Shown piece by piece: positions 44,934 to 53,097 of a stretch of DNA of 57,350 nt. Both the position numbers and the translations under genes were made by a program. This DNA is from JAHJBR01 sp040757035 (GTDB lineage: Archaea > Micrarchaeota > Micrarchaeia > Anstonellales > Bilamarchaeaceae), in NCBI GenBank assembly GCA_040757035.1, contig JBFLYM010000004.1, forward strand, positions 1-57,350. The letters are read 5' to 3'. Within the stretch, counting starts at the first letter, position 1. Each line of letters starts with the position of its first letter. Under the pieces are notes generated by a model. That model made no database searches. It saw nothing but the letters and a program-made list of their open reading frames with translations, and was not told the DNA's origin.

Positions 44934-46136
44934 ATGGATCCAGACCAAAAAGAAGCTATAATTAAAAGATGGCAGAATTTTCCAAAAACATTTGCAAGGG
45001 AGATTGAAGATGAGATTTTGCCTCTTACTAAAAGCAAAAATGCCATTTTTCTGTATGGCCCACGCAGAGCAGGCAAGTCGGTTATATCGCAGAGACTGTT
45101 AAAAAAATCCGAAGGGACCATAAGATATCTAAACTTTGATGACCCCGCGCTACCTGCCAAATTAGCCAACCAGGATATAGAAGAATTGTGCAGCGATTTA
45201 TCCAAAGGCTCAACTGTTGTATTAGATGAAGTTCAAAACGTCGATGGGTGGGAGAAGTGGGTCAGAGCAACTGTTGATACTGTGAGATTCCATCTTATAG
45301 TGACCGGATCTTCAGCAAAATTGTTATCAAGCGAATTCGCAACGACCCTGGCGGGAAGAGGGATAGGATTTTTGATCTTACCACTTTCTTATAAGGAATT
45401 CAGACAACATACTGCCAATAAAAATTTTGAGGATTACCTAAGTCTTGGCGGTTATCCTGAAGTAGTTTTAACACAAAACAAATTAGAAATGGAAAAACTA
45501 TGGGATGCTTATTTTGACCTGGCAATTGTAAAAGATGTCATAAACAGATATTCTGTCAGAGATCCGCAAGCCCTGAGGTCGCTTGCAGTATACCTGCTAA
45601 CAAACTCGACAAAAACGATTAGCTTCAGGTCGTTGAAAGGAGCCTTGGGTATTTCGTTTGATGCAATACGACAATATCTGGATTATCTTGAAACCGCGTT
45701 TCTTCATTTTACCGTTCCATTTTTTGCCTATTCGTTAAAAAAATCCATGGAATGGCCTAGAAAAACATATAGCTGGGATCTTGGATTACAAAGCAGAATA
45801 TCTAGATCTTTTTCTCCGGATATAGGGCGAAAGACTGAAAATGCCGTTGCAATTGAATTAAAGAGAAGAAATTTTGAAACATATTACTGGAAGGGCGAGA
45901 AAGGTCTGGAAGTAGATTTTATAGCCAGAAAGGGGCCAGAGATTTTACCGATAAATGTTTCATACACTGATAAACTAGCGGAAAGAGAGACGAAAGCTTT
46001 AGAAGCTTTTATGGAAGAGCATAAATTGAAATATTCTTTGGTGCTTTCAAAAACAAAGAAAAGTGAGACAATAAAAACCAGTGGTAATGGCAAAATAAAT
46101 ATTAAAAATATCGAAGACTGGTTATTACATCGGTAA
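44934..46136 (+). CDS. AAA-family ATPase with C-terminal DUF4143 domain (copy 3)
   Basis: 400 residues. Walker A GPRRAGKSV lies near residue 42, Walker B VVLDEVQNV near 95, LIVTGSSAKL near 122, LAGRGIGFLILPLSYKEF near 138. The C-terminal EVDFIARKGPEILPINVSY is the nuclease-like core, with Asn-Val-Ser in place of the usual E-V-K, so it may be catalytically dead. It is the most divergent of the three copies. Flanks: an inverted-repeat arm and IS-like remnant upstream, two duplicated fragments downstream. This supports arrival by a mobile element. Confidence 0.85.
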   Translation: MDPDQKEAIIKRWQNFPKTFAREIEDEILPLTKSKNAIFLYGPRRAGKSVISQRLLKKSEGTIRYLNFDDPALPAKLANQDIEELCSDLSKGSTVVLDEVQNVDGWEKWVRATVDTVRFHLIVTGSSAKLLSSEFATTLAGRGIGFLILPLSYKEFRQHTANKNFEDYLSLGGYPEVVLTQNKLEMEKLWDAYFDLAIVKDVINRYSVRDPQALRSLAVYLLTNSTKTISFRSLKGALGISFDAIRQYLDYLETAFLHFTVPFFAYSLKKSMEWPRKTYSWDLGLQSRISRSFSPDIGRKTENAVAIELKRRNFETYYWKGEKGLEVDFIARKGPEILPINVSYTDKLAERETKALEAFMEEHKLKYSLVLSKTKKSETIKTSGNGKINIKNIEDWLLHR

Positions 46137-46202
46137 TTTTCATATTCGCATTTTGAACCACTAAACATAACTTTATAAAGACTTTTACGAATAAAAAAAC
46201 TT

Positions 46203-46335
46203 TCATTAAGTAGTAAAAATTATTGGTACTATCTTGATCGACTAAACGATGATAGAATAGTTTTTGAAGAGCTTGAGCCAAAACAACAATTGTTTATGGA
46301 AGCATTTTCTTTGTCGCGTTTCGCGGAAAAATAGC
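46203..46335 (+). pseudogene. Gene-tail remnant (VFEELEPKQQLFMEAF...), copy 2
   Basis: An open frame without a start codon encodes about 40 residues, ending ...YLDRLNDDRIVFEELEPK QQLFMEAFSLSRFAEK and a TAG near 46334. Its last part is the homologue of 11143-11206 with mostly silent differences. It is the C-terminal stump of an unidentified protein family. Confidence 0.5.
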
Positions 46336-46339
46336 ACAA

Positions 46340-46434
46340 AATTTTATCTTGCACAAGCGCGAACATTTCTTTTTCACTAAATCCGCGCAGTTCGGCGTAT
46401 GAACTTATCACTCCGCCAGCATTTGCTACAAAAT
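46340..46434 (-). pseudogene. 95-bp duplicated fragment of the glutamate dehydrogenase gene
   Basis: Identical by eye to 46571-46665 inside gdhA and in the same orientation, placed 5 nt after the gdhA stop. It encodes the internal peptide starting GGVISSYAELRGF and reading on to ALVQDKI. It looks like a recent partial tandem duplication or a recombination scar. The gene itself is intact. Confidence 0.85.
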
Positions 46435-46438
46435 AATC

Positions 46439-47548
46439 TCAATGGCTAATAGTTAACAATTTGCCGCGTTTCTCCATCGCATCTTCCACTCTTTCTTTCG
46501 CAATTGCTTCTCCTGCTGCGCGTACATTATTACCGCTCATTTTTTCAAGCGCAAGATTAACGTTCTTTACAATTTTATCTTGCACAAGCGCGAACATTTC
46601 TTTTTCACTAAATCCGCGCAGTTCGGCGTATGAACTTATCACTCCGCCAGCATTTGCTACAAAATCAGGAATTATAAGTTTTCCCTTCTTCGCAAGAGTT
46701 TGCTCAATTTGATGAGCGATAGGAATGTTTGCAGCTTCAACAATTATTTTTGCTTTTACATCATTCGCATTTGCAGAAGTAATTACATTTGGTCTTGCGC
46801 CTGGAATGAGTATATCAACATTCAACTCAAAAATCGCCTCTCTTGCGAGAATTTTTCCATCTTGGTAAGATATCACGCTGCCTTTTGCTGCTTTGGTTTC
46901 CATTAATTTTTGGTAATCCAATCCATTATCGTTATAGATCGTTCCTTTGGAATCTGAGACCGCAACTATTTTCACACCGCTTTCACTCAGAAATTTCATT
47001 GTAAATGTTCCAACATTTCCAAACCCTTCTATTGCAACCGTTGCGCAGCTAATATCCATTTTTGAAAATTCAGCCGCAATTTCAGTTGCTTTTGCTACTC
47101 CAAACCCAGTACTTCCTAATTCGTGCGGCAAACCATTCATAGAAGCTGGCTTTCCAGTTGCTGCGTTATTATCACCTATTTCATCAACGAAAATTGCCAT
47201 CTCTTTTTCAGTCATGTTTATATCAGGACCAGCAATATACTTATTAGAAACATATTGTTTTATTGCATTGGCAAATGCACGTACATACGCTTCTTTATCT
47301 ACTTTTTTTGGATCGCCTTTTATTCCGGATTTTGCACCACCAAACGGAATATCAGCTAACGCATTTTTCCAAGTCATTGTACGCGCAAGTCCAACAACTT
47401 CATCTGTAGTAAGATCATGAACGAACCGTATTCCGCCTTTGCCAATTCCTCTTGCGGTATTGTCTATTACCAAAATTCCTTCCATTCCTGTTCTTTGATC
47501 ATAAACATCAATTATGTATTCTGGCCCATATTTATCTCGTATATGCAT
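46439..47548 (-). CDS. gdhA: Glutamate dehydrogenase
   Basis: 369 residues, about 40 shorter than most archaeal enzymes at the N-terminus. GKGGIRF near 37, catalytic Lys in PFGGAKSGI near 70, AGPDINM near 105, Rossmann GFGNVGTF near 175, and NAGGVISSYAE near 300. The C-terminal EAIAKERVEDAMEKRGKL is normal. It interconverts glutamate and 2-oxoglutarate plus ammonia. Downstream it is followed by a 95-bp copy of its own interior. Confidence 0.93.
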   Translation of the reverse strand: MHIRDKYGPEYIIDVYDQRTGMEGILVIDNTARGIGKGGIRFVHDLTTDEVVGLARTMTWKNALADIPFGGAKSGIKGDPKKVDKEAYVRAFANAIKQYVSNKYIAGPDINMTEKEMAIFVDEIGDNNAATGKPASMNGLPHELGSTGFGVAKATEIAAEFSKMDISCATVAIEGFGNVGTFTMKFLSESGVKIVAVSDSKGTIYNDNGLDYQKLMETKAAKGSVISYQDGKILAREAIFELNVDILIPGARPNVITSANANDVKAKIIVEAANIPIAHQIEQTLAKKGKLIIPDFVANAGGVISSYAELRGFSEKEMFALVQDKIVKNVNLALEKMSGNNVRAAGEAIAKERVEDAMEKRGKLLTISH

Positions 47549-47653
47549 TAGTTATCTCCTCAAAATATATTTTAAAATTTGAATATAATTCAAAAGAAAA
47601 ATACAAAGAAACCTTTTTAATTCTTTTCTTCTATTTTTGTGCAGGTGATATAG

Positions 47654-48148
47654 ATGAAAGGACAAGGTTCAACAGAATATTTAGTAATCCTCGCCGTAGT
47701 TCTTGTAGTTGCCTTAATAGTTATCGGACTTTTGGGACAATTCACTGGCTTTGGTGCTTCTGGATTAGAACAACAAAGTAATGCATATTGGCAAGGTGCA
47801 ATGCCTTTTTCAATTACAGACAAAAGATTAAATAGCACTCAAATACGAATTGTATTAGTAAATAAATTGGCTACCAAATTAAATGTAACAAACATAACAT
47901 TCGATGGAACAGGAATAAATTCAACTCTAGCTGGTAACGCTACTATTCCTCAAAACCAAATTGCTTCGGGGCAAGCGGTAACGATAGTTGGAGACGTAGT
48001 TAGTGCTAATCCATGCGCAACAGTTCCTAGCGGCACTATATATCAAGTTAACCAGGTTGTTATTACATATACAAGCTATGCTAATGACAATATTGTAACC
48101 GGCTTAACTCAGGCTGGAGATAAAGGCCTCTATGGTAAGTGTTCGTAA
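47654..48148 (+). CDS. Type IV pilin-like protein, class III signal peptide
   Basis: 164 residues. MKGQGSTEYLVILAVVLVVALIVIGLL is a textbook class III signal in sense: a short basic start, QGSTEYL at the cleavage site, and a 20-residue hydrophobic helix that forms the pilus core. Cleavage by an EppA-like peptidase is expected just before QGSTEYL. The ~125-residue mature domain has Asn-X-Thr sites and two Cys (NPCAT, GKCS). A ribosome-binding site caggtgat precedes the ATG, and a run of T residues follows the stop. No pilus-assembly genes are adjacent. Confidence 0.85.
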   Translation: MKGQGSTEYLVILAVVLVVALIVIGLLGQFTGFGASGLEQQSNAYWQGAMPFSITDKRLNSTQIRIVLVNKLATKLNVTNITFDGTGINSTLAGNATIPQNQIASGQAVTIVGDVVSANPCATVPSGTIYQVNQVVITYTSYANDNIVTGLTQAGDKGLYGKCS

Positions 48149-48207
48149 TTTTTAATTTTTTTCTTTTTTTATTTTAAAAACTGAAGAAAGAATTTTGTAA
48201 AATCAAG

Positions 48208-49311
48208 TCAAAATATTCCAAATCTCTTCTTCTTTCCTTCTTCATCAAATTTTATAATAAGTTCTTTTTGAACGTGTGAAAGATTTTTTGGAATTTGAAC
48301 AATTACGCGCACAAATTCATCGCCTTTTTTTCCACTATGTACATCAGGCATTCCTTCGTTGTGCATCTTAAAAAGCGTATGACTTTGAGTTCCAGGAGGA
48401 ATTTCTAATTTTGCGTTTCTTCCATCAATAGTAGCCACATCTATTTTTGCTCCAAGTATTGCTTGCAAAAGACTAATTTTGACTTCAGTATAAAGATCGT
48501 TTTTATGTCTTTCAAAAATAGGATGTTTAGCTACATGCACATGAACGTATAAATCTCCGCATCCATCATGACCATATTCGCCTTCATTATCAAGACGTAC
48601 TTGCATTCCATCATGAATTCCTTTTGGGATATGGACAAGAATTCTTTCATTTTTTCTTACACTACCTCTACCGTAACAATTTTTACATTGTTTTTCAATC
48701 GCACTGCCTTCGCCACGGCAATTGACGCATGTACTGACCGAGCGAAATAACATCGGTCCCATTCGTTTTGTCTGCGCTATTTGTCCTGTTCCTTTGCATT
48801 TTGGACAGACCTTAACACCTGAATTTGGCTCTGCTCCTGTTCCGGAACACTTCGCGCACAATGCATTTTTTTCAAGATTGATATTACGTGTTGTTCCGCT
48901 AGCAGCTTCTTCCAATGTTATTTCTATTTCTGTATGTAAATCGCCTCCATAATAACTACTTCTTCGCCTTCCCCTTTTTGTATGGAAAAAATGAGAGAAT
49001 ATGTCTTCGCCAAATCCAAATTGATCAAAAAGGTCTGAAAAATCGGAAAAATCTGCATTGCGGAAAATATCCTCCTGGCTAAAGCGTTGATCAAAACCAG
49101 CATGTCCAAACTGATCGTACTGCTCTTTTTTTGTGTCGTCAGAAAGTACTGCATATGCTTCTGATAATTCTTTAAATTTTTCTTCATTACCCTTTTCAGT
49201 ACTGCGATCTGGATGATATTTAAGCGCGAGTTCTCTATACGCTCTTTTTATCTGGTCTTTTGATGCGTTTCTTGGAACACCAAGTATGTCATAATAATCA
49301 CGCTTTGTCAT
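48208..49311 (-). CDS. dnaJ: Hsp40 co-chaperone DnaJ
   Basis: 367 residues. J domain with HPD (KYHPDRS) in the first 70 residues, Phe-rich linker, four C-x2-C-x-G-x-G zinc repeats (CAKCSGTG, CPKCKGTG, CVNCRGEG, CKNCYGRG), then the two substrate-binding beta domains. It stimulates DnaK ATPase and delivers substrates. It is third in the grpE-dnaK-dnaJ order, 40 nt after dnaK. Confidence 0.95.
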   Translation of the reverse strand: MTKRDYYDILGVPRNASKDQIKRAYRELALKYHPDRSTEKGNEEKFKELSEAYAVLSDDTKKEQYDQFGHAGFDQRFSQEDIFRNADFSDFSDLFDQFGFGEDIFSHFFHTKRGRRRSSYYGGDLHTEIEITLEEAASGTTRNINLEKNALCAKCSGTGAEPNSGVKVCPKCKGTGQIAQTKRMGPMLFRSVSTCVNCRGEGSAIEKQCKNCYGRGSVRKNERILVHIPKGIHDGMQVRLDNEGEYGHDGCGDLYVHVHVAKHPIFERHKNDLYTEVKISLLQAILGAKIDVATIDGRNAKLEIPPGTQSHTLFKMHNEGMPDVHSGKKGDEFVRVIVQIPKNLSHVQKELIIKFDEEGKKKRFGIF

Positions 49312-49351
49312 AAAATCATTGTAGAATCATTCATTTCATTTTTTCATACGT

Positions 49352-51253
49352 TCATTTTTTTTCGTACTTTCCATCAACTATGGTGTCATCATTAGTTCCG
49401 CCCCCATTTGGTTCTTGTGATCCAGAATCGCCAAAGCCTTCAAAACCACTTGTTGAACCGCCGCCGCTACTACTGCTACTACTAGCACCTCCTTCTCCTC
49501 CGCGTTTTTCATAAATTTTGCTTCCGACTTCCTGAAGGACTCTTTTCAAGGATTCTATTTCTTCTCTTATGCGTCCAAGATCATTTGATGTTATCGCTTC
49601 TTGCGCTGATTTTGAAGCCTGTTGGATTTTTTTTCTAGATTCTTCGTCTATTTTATCACTTAAATCAGATATAGTTTTTTCGCTAGTGTATATCATTGTT
49701 TCCAATTCATTTTTTGCTTCCGCAAGTTCTCTCGTTTTTTTATCTTCTTCAGCGTGTTCTTCTGCCTCGCGCATTTTTTTCTCTATATCCTCCTTACTCA
49801 TTTTATGCGGCGCGACTATGCGCATTTTTTGCTCTTTGTTTGTTCCCAAATCTTTTGCTGAAACATGTAAAATTCCGTTTGCGTCTATGTCAAAAGTAAC
49901 TTCAATTTGCGGTATTCCGCGTGGAGCGGGCGGAATCCCCACAAGCCCAAATTTTCCAAGTTCCACATTGTCCCTTGCCATCGGCCGCTCGCCTTGAAGA
50001 ACGTGAATATCAACCGATGTCTGCATATCTGCCGCGGTTGAAAAAATTTGGCTTTTTTTGGTTGGAATTGTGGTGTTGCGCTCTATAAGTTTTGTGAATA
50101 CGCCGCCCAAAGTTTCTATTCCAAGCGAAAGTGGCGTAACATCCAAAAGAAGAATGTCTTTGACTTCTCCTGCGAGCACTCCGGCCTGTACAGCAGCGCC
50201 CATTGCAACGCATTCCATCGGATCCACTCCGCGTTCCACTTTCTTTCCTACAAGTCCTTCAACAAATTTTTGCACAATCGGCATTCGGGTCGGACCTCCA
50301 ACCATGATTATTTTATCTATCTGGGCCGGAGTGAGTTTCGCATCTTTAAGCGCTTGCTCTACCGGTTTTGAGCATCTATCTATTACTGGACGCATAAGCT
50401 CTTCCAATTTTGCGCGCGTAAGCAAATGCGAAAAATGTTTTGGTCCATTTGCATCTGAAGCGAAGAACGGAAGACTTATTTCACTTTGCAGTGTGGTTGA
50501 AAGTTCTATTTTTGCCTTTTCTCCAGCTTCGCGCAATCTTTGCATCGCCTGTTTGTCGCTTCTAATATCCATTCCACTGTTTTTCCTAAATTGATCAGCG
50601 AGATAATCAACAATTATGTTGTCCATGTCCGTTCCGCCTAATTGCGTATCTCCGCTCGTGGATTTTACTTCAAAAACCTTTCCTCCGAATTCCATTATTG
50701 TGACATCTAACGTACCTCCGCCTAAATCAAACACCATAATTTTCATTTCTTTTTCGTGTTTGTCAAGACCATATGCAAGACATGCAGCGGTTGGCTCATT
50801 AACTAATCTTATTACTTCAAGTCCAGCAATTTCTCCGGCATCCTTTGTTGCTTGTCTTTGATTGTCATTGAAATATGCTGGAACAGTAACCACTGCTTTT
50901 TTTATTTCATGTCCAAGAAAAGATTCGGCATCCGCTTTTATTTTTTGCAAGAGTATTGCTGAAAGTTCTTGTGGACTGTAATCCTTTCCATGCAAATTAT
51001 ATTTGTAGTTTGTTCCCATTTTTCTTTTGAATGCCGTAACTGTAGAATATGGATTGGCTACTGCTTGCCTCCGTGCAGGTTCTCCGACAAGTCGCGTACC
51101 ATCTGGGTTAATTGAAACATAGCTTGGAAATGCTTTTCCATAAAGACTTGCGCCTTCTGCACTTGGTATTATTATTGGTCTTCCACCTTCCAGTACAGAT
51201 GCAGCCGAATTGGAAGTACCAAGATCTATACCTAAAATTTTTTCAAAAACCAT
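49352..51253 (-). CDS. dnaK: Hsp70 chaperone DnaK
   Basis: 633 residues. Nucleotide-binding domain with GIDLGTSNS, FDLGGGTLDVTIMEFG and VGGPTRMPIVQKFV; linker DVTPLSLGIETLGG; substrate-binding domain to ~540; and a Gly/Ser-rich tail (GGASSSSSSGGG). Archaeal Hsp70 is generally taken to have come from bacteria, and the complete three-gene set here fits that. It starts 2 nt after grpE. Confidence 0.96.
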   Translation of the reverse strand: MVFEKILGIDLGTSNSAASVLEGGRPIIIPSAEGASLYGKAFPSYVSINPDGTRLVGEPARRQAVANPYSTVTAFKRKMGTNYKYNLHGKDYSPQELSAILLQKIKADAESFLGHEIKKAVVTVPAYFNDNQRQATKDAGEIAGLEVIRLVNEPTAACLAYGLDKHEKEMKIMVFDLGGGTLDVTIMEFGGKVFEVKSTSGDTQLGGTDMDNIIVDYLADQFRKNSGMDIRSDKQAMQRLREAGEKAKIELSTTLQSEISLPFFASDANGPKHFSHLLTRAKLEELMRPVIDRCSKPVEQALKDAKLTPAQIDKIIMVGGPTRMPIVQKFVEGLVGKKVERGVDPMECVAMGAAVQAGVLAGEVKDILLLDVTPLSLGIETLGGVFTKLIERNTTIPTKKSQIFSTAADMQTSVDIHVLQGERPMARDNVELGKFGLVGIPPAPRGIPQIEVTFDIDANGILHVSAKDLGTNKEQKMRIVAPHKMSKEDIEKKMREAEEHAEEDKKTRELAEAKNELETMIYTSEKTISDLSDKIDEESRKKIQQASKSAQEAITSNDLGRIREEIESLKRVLQEVGSKIYEKRGGEGGASSSSSSGGGSTSGFEGFGDSGSQEPNGGGTNDDTIVDGKYEKK

Positions 51254-51255
51254 AG

Positions 51256-51888
51256 TTATCCACCTTTTTTATTTTCGTTTTTTTCTTCTAATTCTTCTAA
51301 TTTTTCTTCTAGTTTTCCCTCTGATTTTTCTAATTTTTTTGAGATTATAACTTGAGCGTGTCTTAATATCTTATCTTTGTAAAAATATCCCTTTCGCACA
51401 ACTTCAATAATCGTTCCTTCGGGTTTTTCGCTATCTTGTTGCGAAACTATATCATGCATATAAGGATCACTTTTTTGTCCGATACAATCCATCTCTCTCA
51501 CATCGTGTAATGCGAGCGATTTTTTGAAATTACCTATGAGCATGCTTATCCCTTTTTTTGCCTCTCCATCGGTATGTAATAGTGCGTTTTCCAATTCATC
51601 AAAAAATTGAATCTGCGATTTTGCGAATTCCATTTTTCCGATATCAGCGCGTATTTCTAATTCTTTTACGGTACGCTTTCTATAATTTTCAAATTCTGCT
51701 TGCAATCTTATAAGATTCTGCTCTAAACTTTCTTTACTTTCTGCAGCTATCTCTTTCTGCTGTTTATGCTCAATTTTATTAACCGTTTTATGTGCAATTT
51801 TTTTTATATCTTCTGCAGAAGAACTCATATCATGTTTGGTGCTATTACCATTACTATTGCTGCTGTTACTGTTTTCTTTCTCAGACAT
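51256..51888 (-). CDS. grpE: Nucleotide exchange factor GrpE
   Basis: 210 residues: an Asn/Ser-rich start, a long coiled coil (about 40-100, EQNLIRLQAEFENYRKRT), a four-helix part, and the beta domain (REMDCIGQKSDPYMHDIVSQ, EGTIIEVVRKGYFYKDKILR). It exchanges ADP for ATP on DnaK. It leads the operon; the promoter region 51889-52045 is shared with a divergent regulator gene. Confidence 0.93.
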   Translation of the reverse strand: MSEKENSNSSNSNGNSTKHDMSSSAEDIKKIAHKTVNKIEHKQQKEIAAESKESLEQNLIRLQAEFENYRKRTVKELEIRADIGKMEFAKSQIQFFDELENALLHTDGEAKKGISMLIGNFKKSLALHDVREMDCIGQKSDPYMHDIVSQQDSEKPEGTIIEVVRKGYFYKDKILRHAQVIISKKLEKSEGKLEEKLEELEEKNENKKGG

Positions 51889-52045
51889 GTATATACCATA
51901 AATTACTATTGTATTGTTTTTGCACTGTACATTGCACTATACTCAATCAGCCTATTTTCTAATGTATTATTTAAATTTAAAAAATTTTAAACTATCTTTT
52001 ATTATTTTAGCAAATCTTTTTAAATCTATCGGTTCAAAAAAAAAT

Positions 52046-52447
52046 ATGCGCAAAAATTATTTGCACAAAATAACAATAATTGACTTTGGTACACCAAAAT
52101 CAGAAAGTATAGATGATGAATTAAAATGGATATGCGAATCCTTTGATTTGGACCCAAAAAAGAAAGCACTTGCCTTTGAAATATTTTTATATCTTCTAAA
52201 CGCAAGCCGAAAAGGTAAGGGAGTAAAAACCTCTGAAATAATTAAAGATATAGATGTAACTCAAGCTGCAATAGTATATCATATGAATATTTTTTTGTGT
52301 GCGGGAATAGCATCTAAAAAAGGGCGAGTATATTATTTACGCGGGAAGAGTTTAAGCGAGACTATATATGAAATTGAGCTTGACATGGTGAGAAGAATGC
52401 ACGCGATTAGAAGAATAGCAGAAAAAATAGACGAGCAGTTGTTATAA
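52046..52447 (+). CDS. Helix-turn-helix regulator, divergent from grpE
   Basis: 133 residues from the ATG at 52046, with TATA-like tttttaaatc about 22-28 nt upstream (leaderless). Residues ~60-105 form an ArsR-like winged helix (GVKTSEIIKDIDVTQAAIVYHMNIFLCAGIASKKG, then YYLRG wing), and the last 30 residues form an amphipathic helix for dimerisation. Its divergent position beside grpE-dnaK-dnaJ suggests control of the heat-shock operon, similar in logic to archaeal Phr, but this is inference. Confidence 0.75.
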   Translation: MRKNYLHKITIIDFGTPKSESIDDELKWICESFDLDPKKKALAFEIFLYLLNASRKGKGVKTSEIIKDIDVTQAAIVYHMNIFLCAGIASKKGRVYYLRGKSLSETIYEIELDMVRRMHAIRRIAEKIDEQLL

Positions 52448-52494
52448 TTTTCTTAGATTAGCAATTATTGCTCATTTAGAAACCTGACTGCCAC

Positions 52495-52541
52495 GATTTA
52501 TTGCGGTCTATTACTAAAAAACCGCAGAGTTAAGGGTTAAG
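52495..52541 (+). pseudogene. Fragment repeating the tail of the gene at 3-125
   Basis: ccacgatttattgcgg... to the TAA matches 80-125 with about four differences. In the same frame it ends DLLRSITKKPQS and stops, against DLLRPITKKPQS in the first copy. It is a stranded C-terminal fragment. Confidence 0.6.
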
Positions 52542-52600
52542 ATTTAAAGCATAAGCTTCAACTATGCGCGTTTTGCAAAGTCAGATCTGAAAAATAAAAT

Positions 52601-53081
52601 TGCAGGGAGCAAGATTTTCTTTTTGGGGTTAACCCCTTAGACCTTTTTCTTTTAGAAAAAGAAAAAGGGATATGGGTCCGAACCGCGGAGGGGAGTACCC
52701 CTCCCCAGTTTGAGGTGTCATGAACGACGATTCGTTCATGAACATATAACAAACCAAACACGGTAATTCTTCGATACTTTCTGAATTACTTTGTTGGTTT
52801 GTCATATCATCCTGACCCTCCCCCATTTTTCTTTTTGGGGTGAACCCCTTAGACCTTTTTCTTTTAGAAAAAGAAAAAGGGATATGGGTTTGAACTTGCG
52901 CAGCCGCTAAGACACAGGGTTTCTAAACATTTTTTTTGTTCGCTCTACAGTTTTGGTGTCGCGAATCCATCCATTCCAAAACCGAAAACACTAAACTGAA
53001 AATATCCCTAAGCCCTGCGCGTATAGTCTCTATAACCCAAAAAAATAGGAAACAGATTTGACCTGGCTCCGCCATCCCTGC
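52601..53081 (-). tRNA. tRNA-Leu(UAG) interrupted by three introns
   Basis: Exons on the minus strand: 53081-53057, 53021-53007, 52920-52888, 52613-52601. Joined, they give an 86-nt leucine tRNA: acceptor GCAGGGA with TCCCTGC and discriminator A; T8, G9; D arm GCG/CGC with AGCCAGGTCAAA; anticodon stem CAGGG/CCCTG with loop CTTAGGA (anticodon UAG); a long variable arm; T stem GCAAG/CTTGC with loop TTCAAAC. All stems pair perfectly. Introns: 35 nt at the D-arm end (about 22/23), 86 nt at 37/38, 274 nt at about 60/61. CCA is not encoded. Junctions may shift by a base or two; bulge-helix-bulge folds were not proven. Confidence 0.85.
52614..52887 (-). other. Intron 3 of tRNA-Leu, bounded by 65-bp direct repeats
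   Basis: This 274-nt intron separates the T loop from the 3' T-stem strand. It starts and ends with nearly identical ~65-bp units (about 52617-52686 and 52829-52894), each containing a strong hairpin cctttttctttt-agaaaaagaaaaagg. Between them lie ggaggggagtacccctcc, tcatgaacga-cgat-tcgttcatga and acaaaccaa...ttggtttgt, all inverted repeats. The inner unit is preceded by ggttcggac, resembling a second T loop, as if part of the exon was duplicated with the intron. Confidence 0.7.
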
Positions 53082-53097
53082 ACAAATAATACAAATA

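Noticed and set aside
46229..46411. 60-residue ORF beginning MISSYAELRGF on the minus strand
   Set aside because: It is the duplicated interior fragment of gdhA read through into unrelated DNA; it has no start signal of its own.
49569..50594. Several 60-180-residue plus-strand ORFs opposite dnaK
   Set aside because: They are antisense shadows of a highly conserved gene with strong codon bias.
52655..52790. Box C/D small RNA inside tRNA-Leu intron 3
   Set aside because: A ggatgata box C-like string is present, but no matching CUGA box D pair could be placed.
52629..52826. 65-residue minus-strand ORF with two Cys
   Set aside because: It lies wholly inside the tRNA-Leu intron and consists of its inverted repeats.
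36868..52997. 15-bp match (aaacactaaactgaa) between secD and tRNA-Leu intron 2
   Set aside because: Short, one copy is coding, and no extension on either side; taken as chance.
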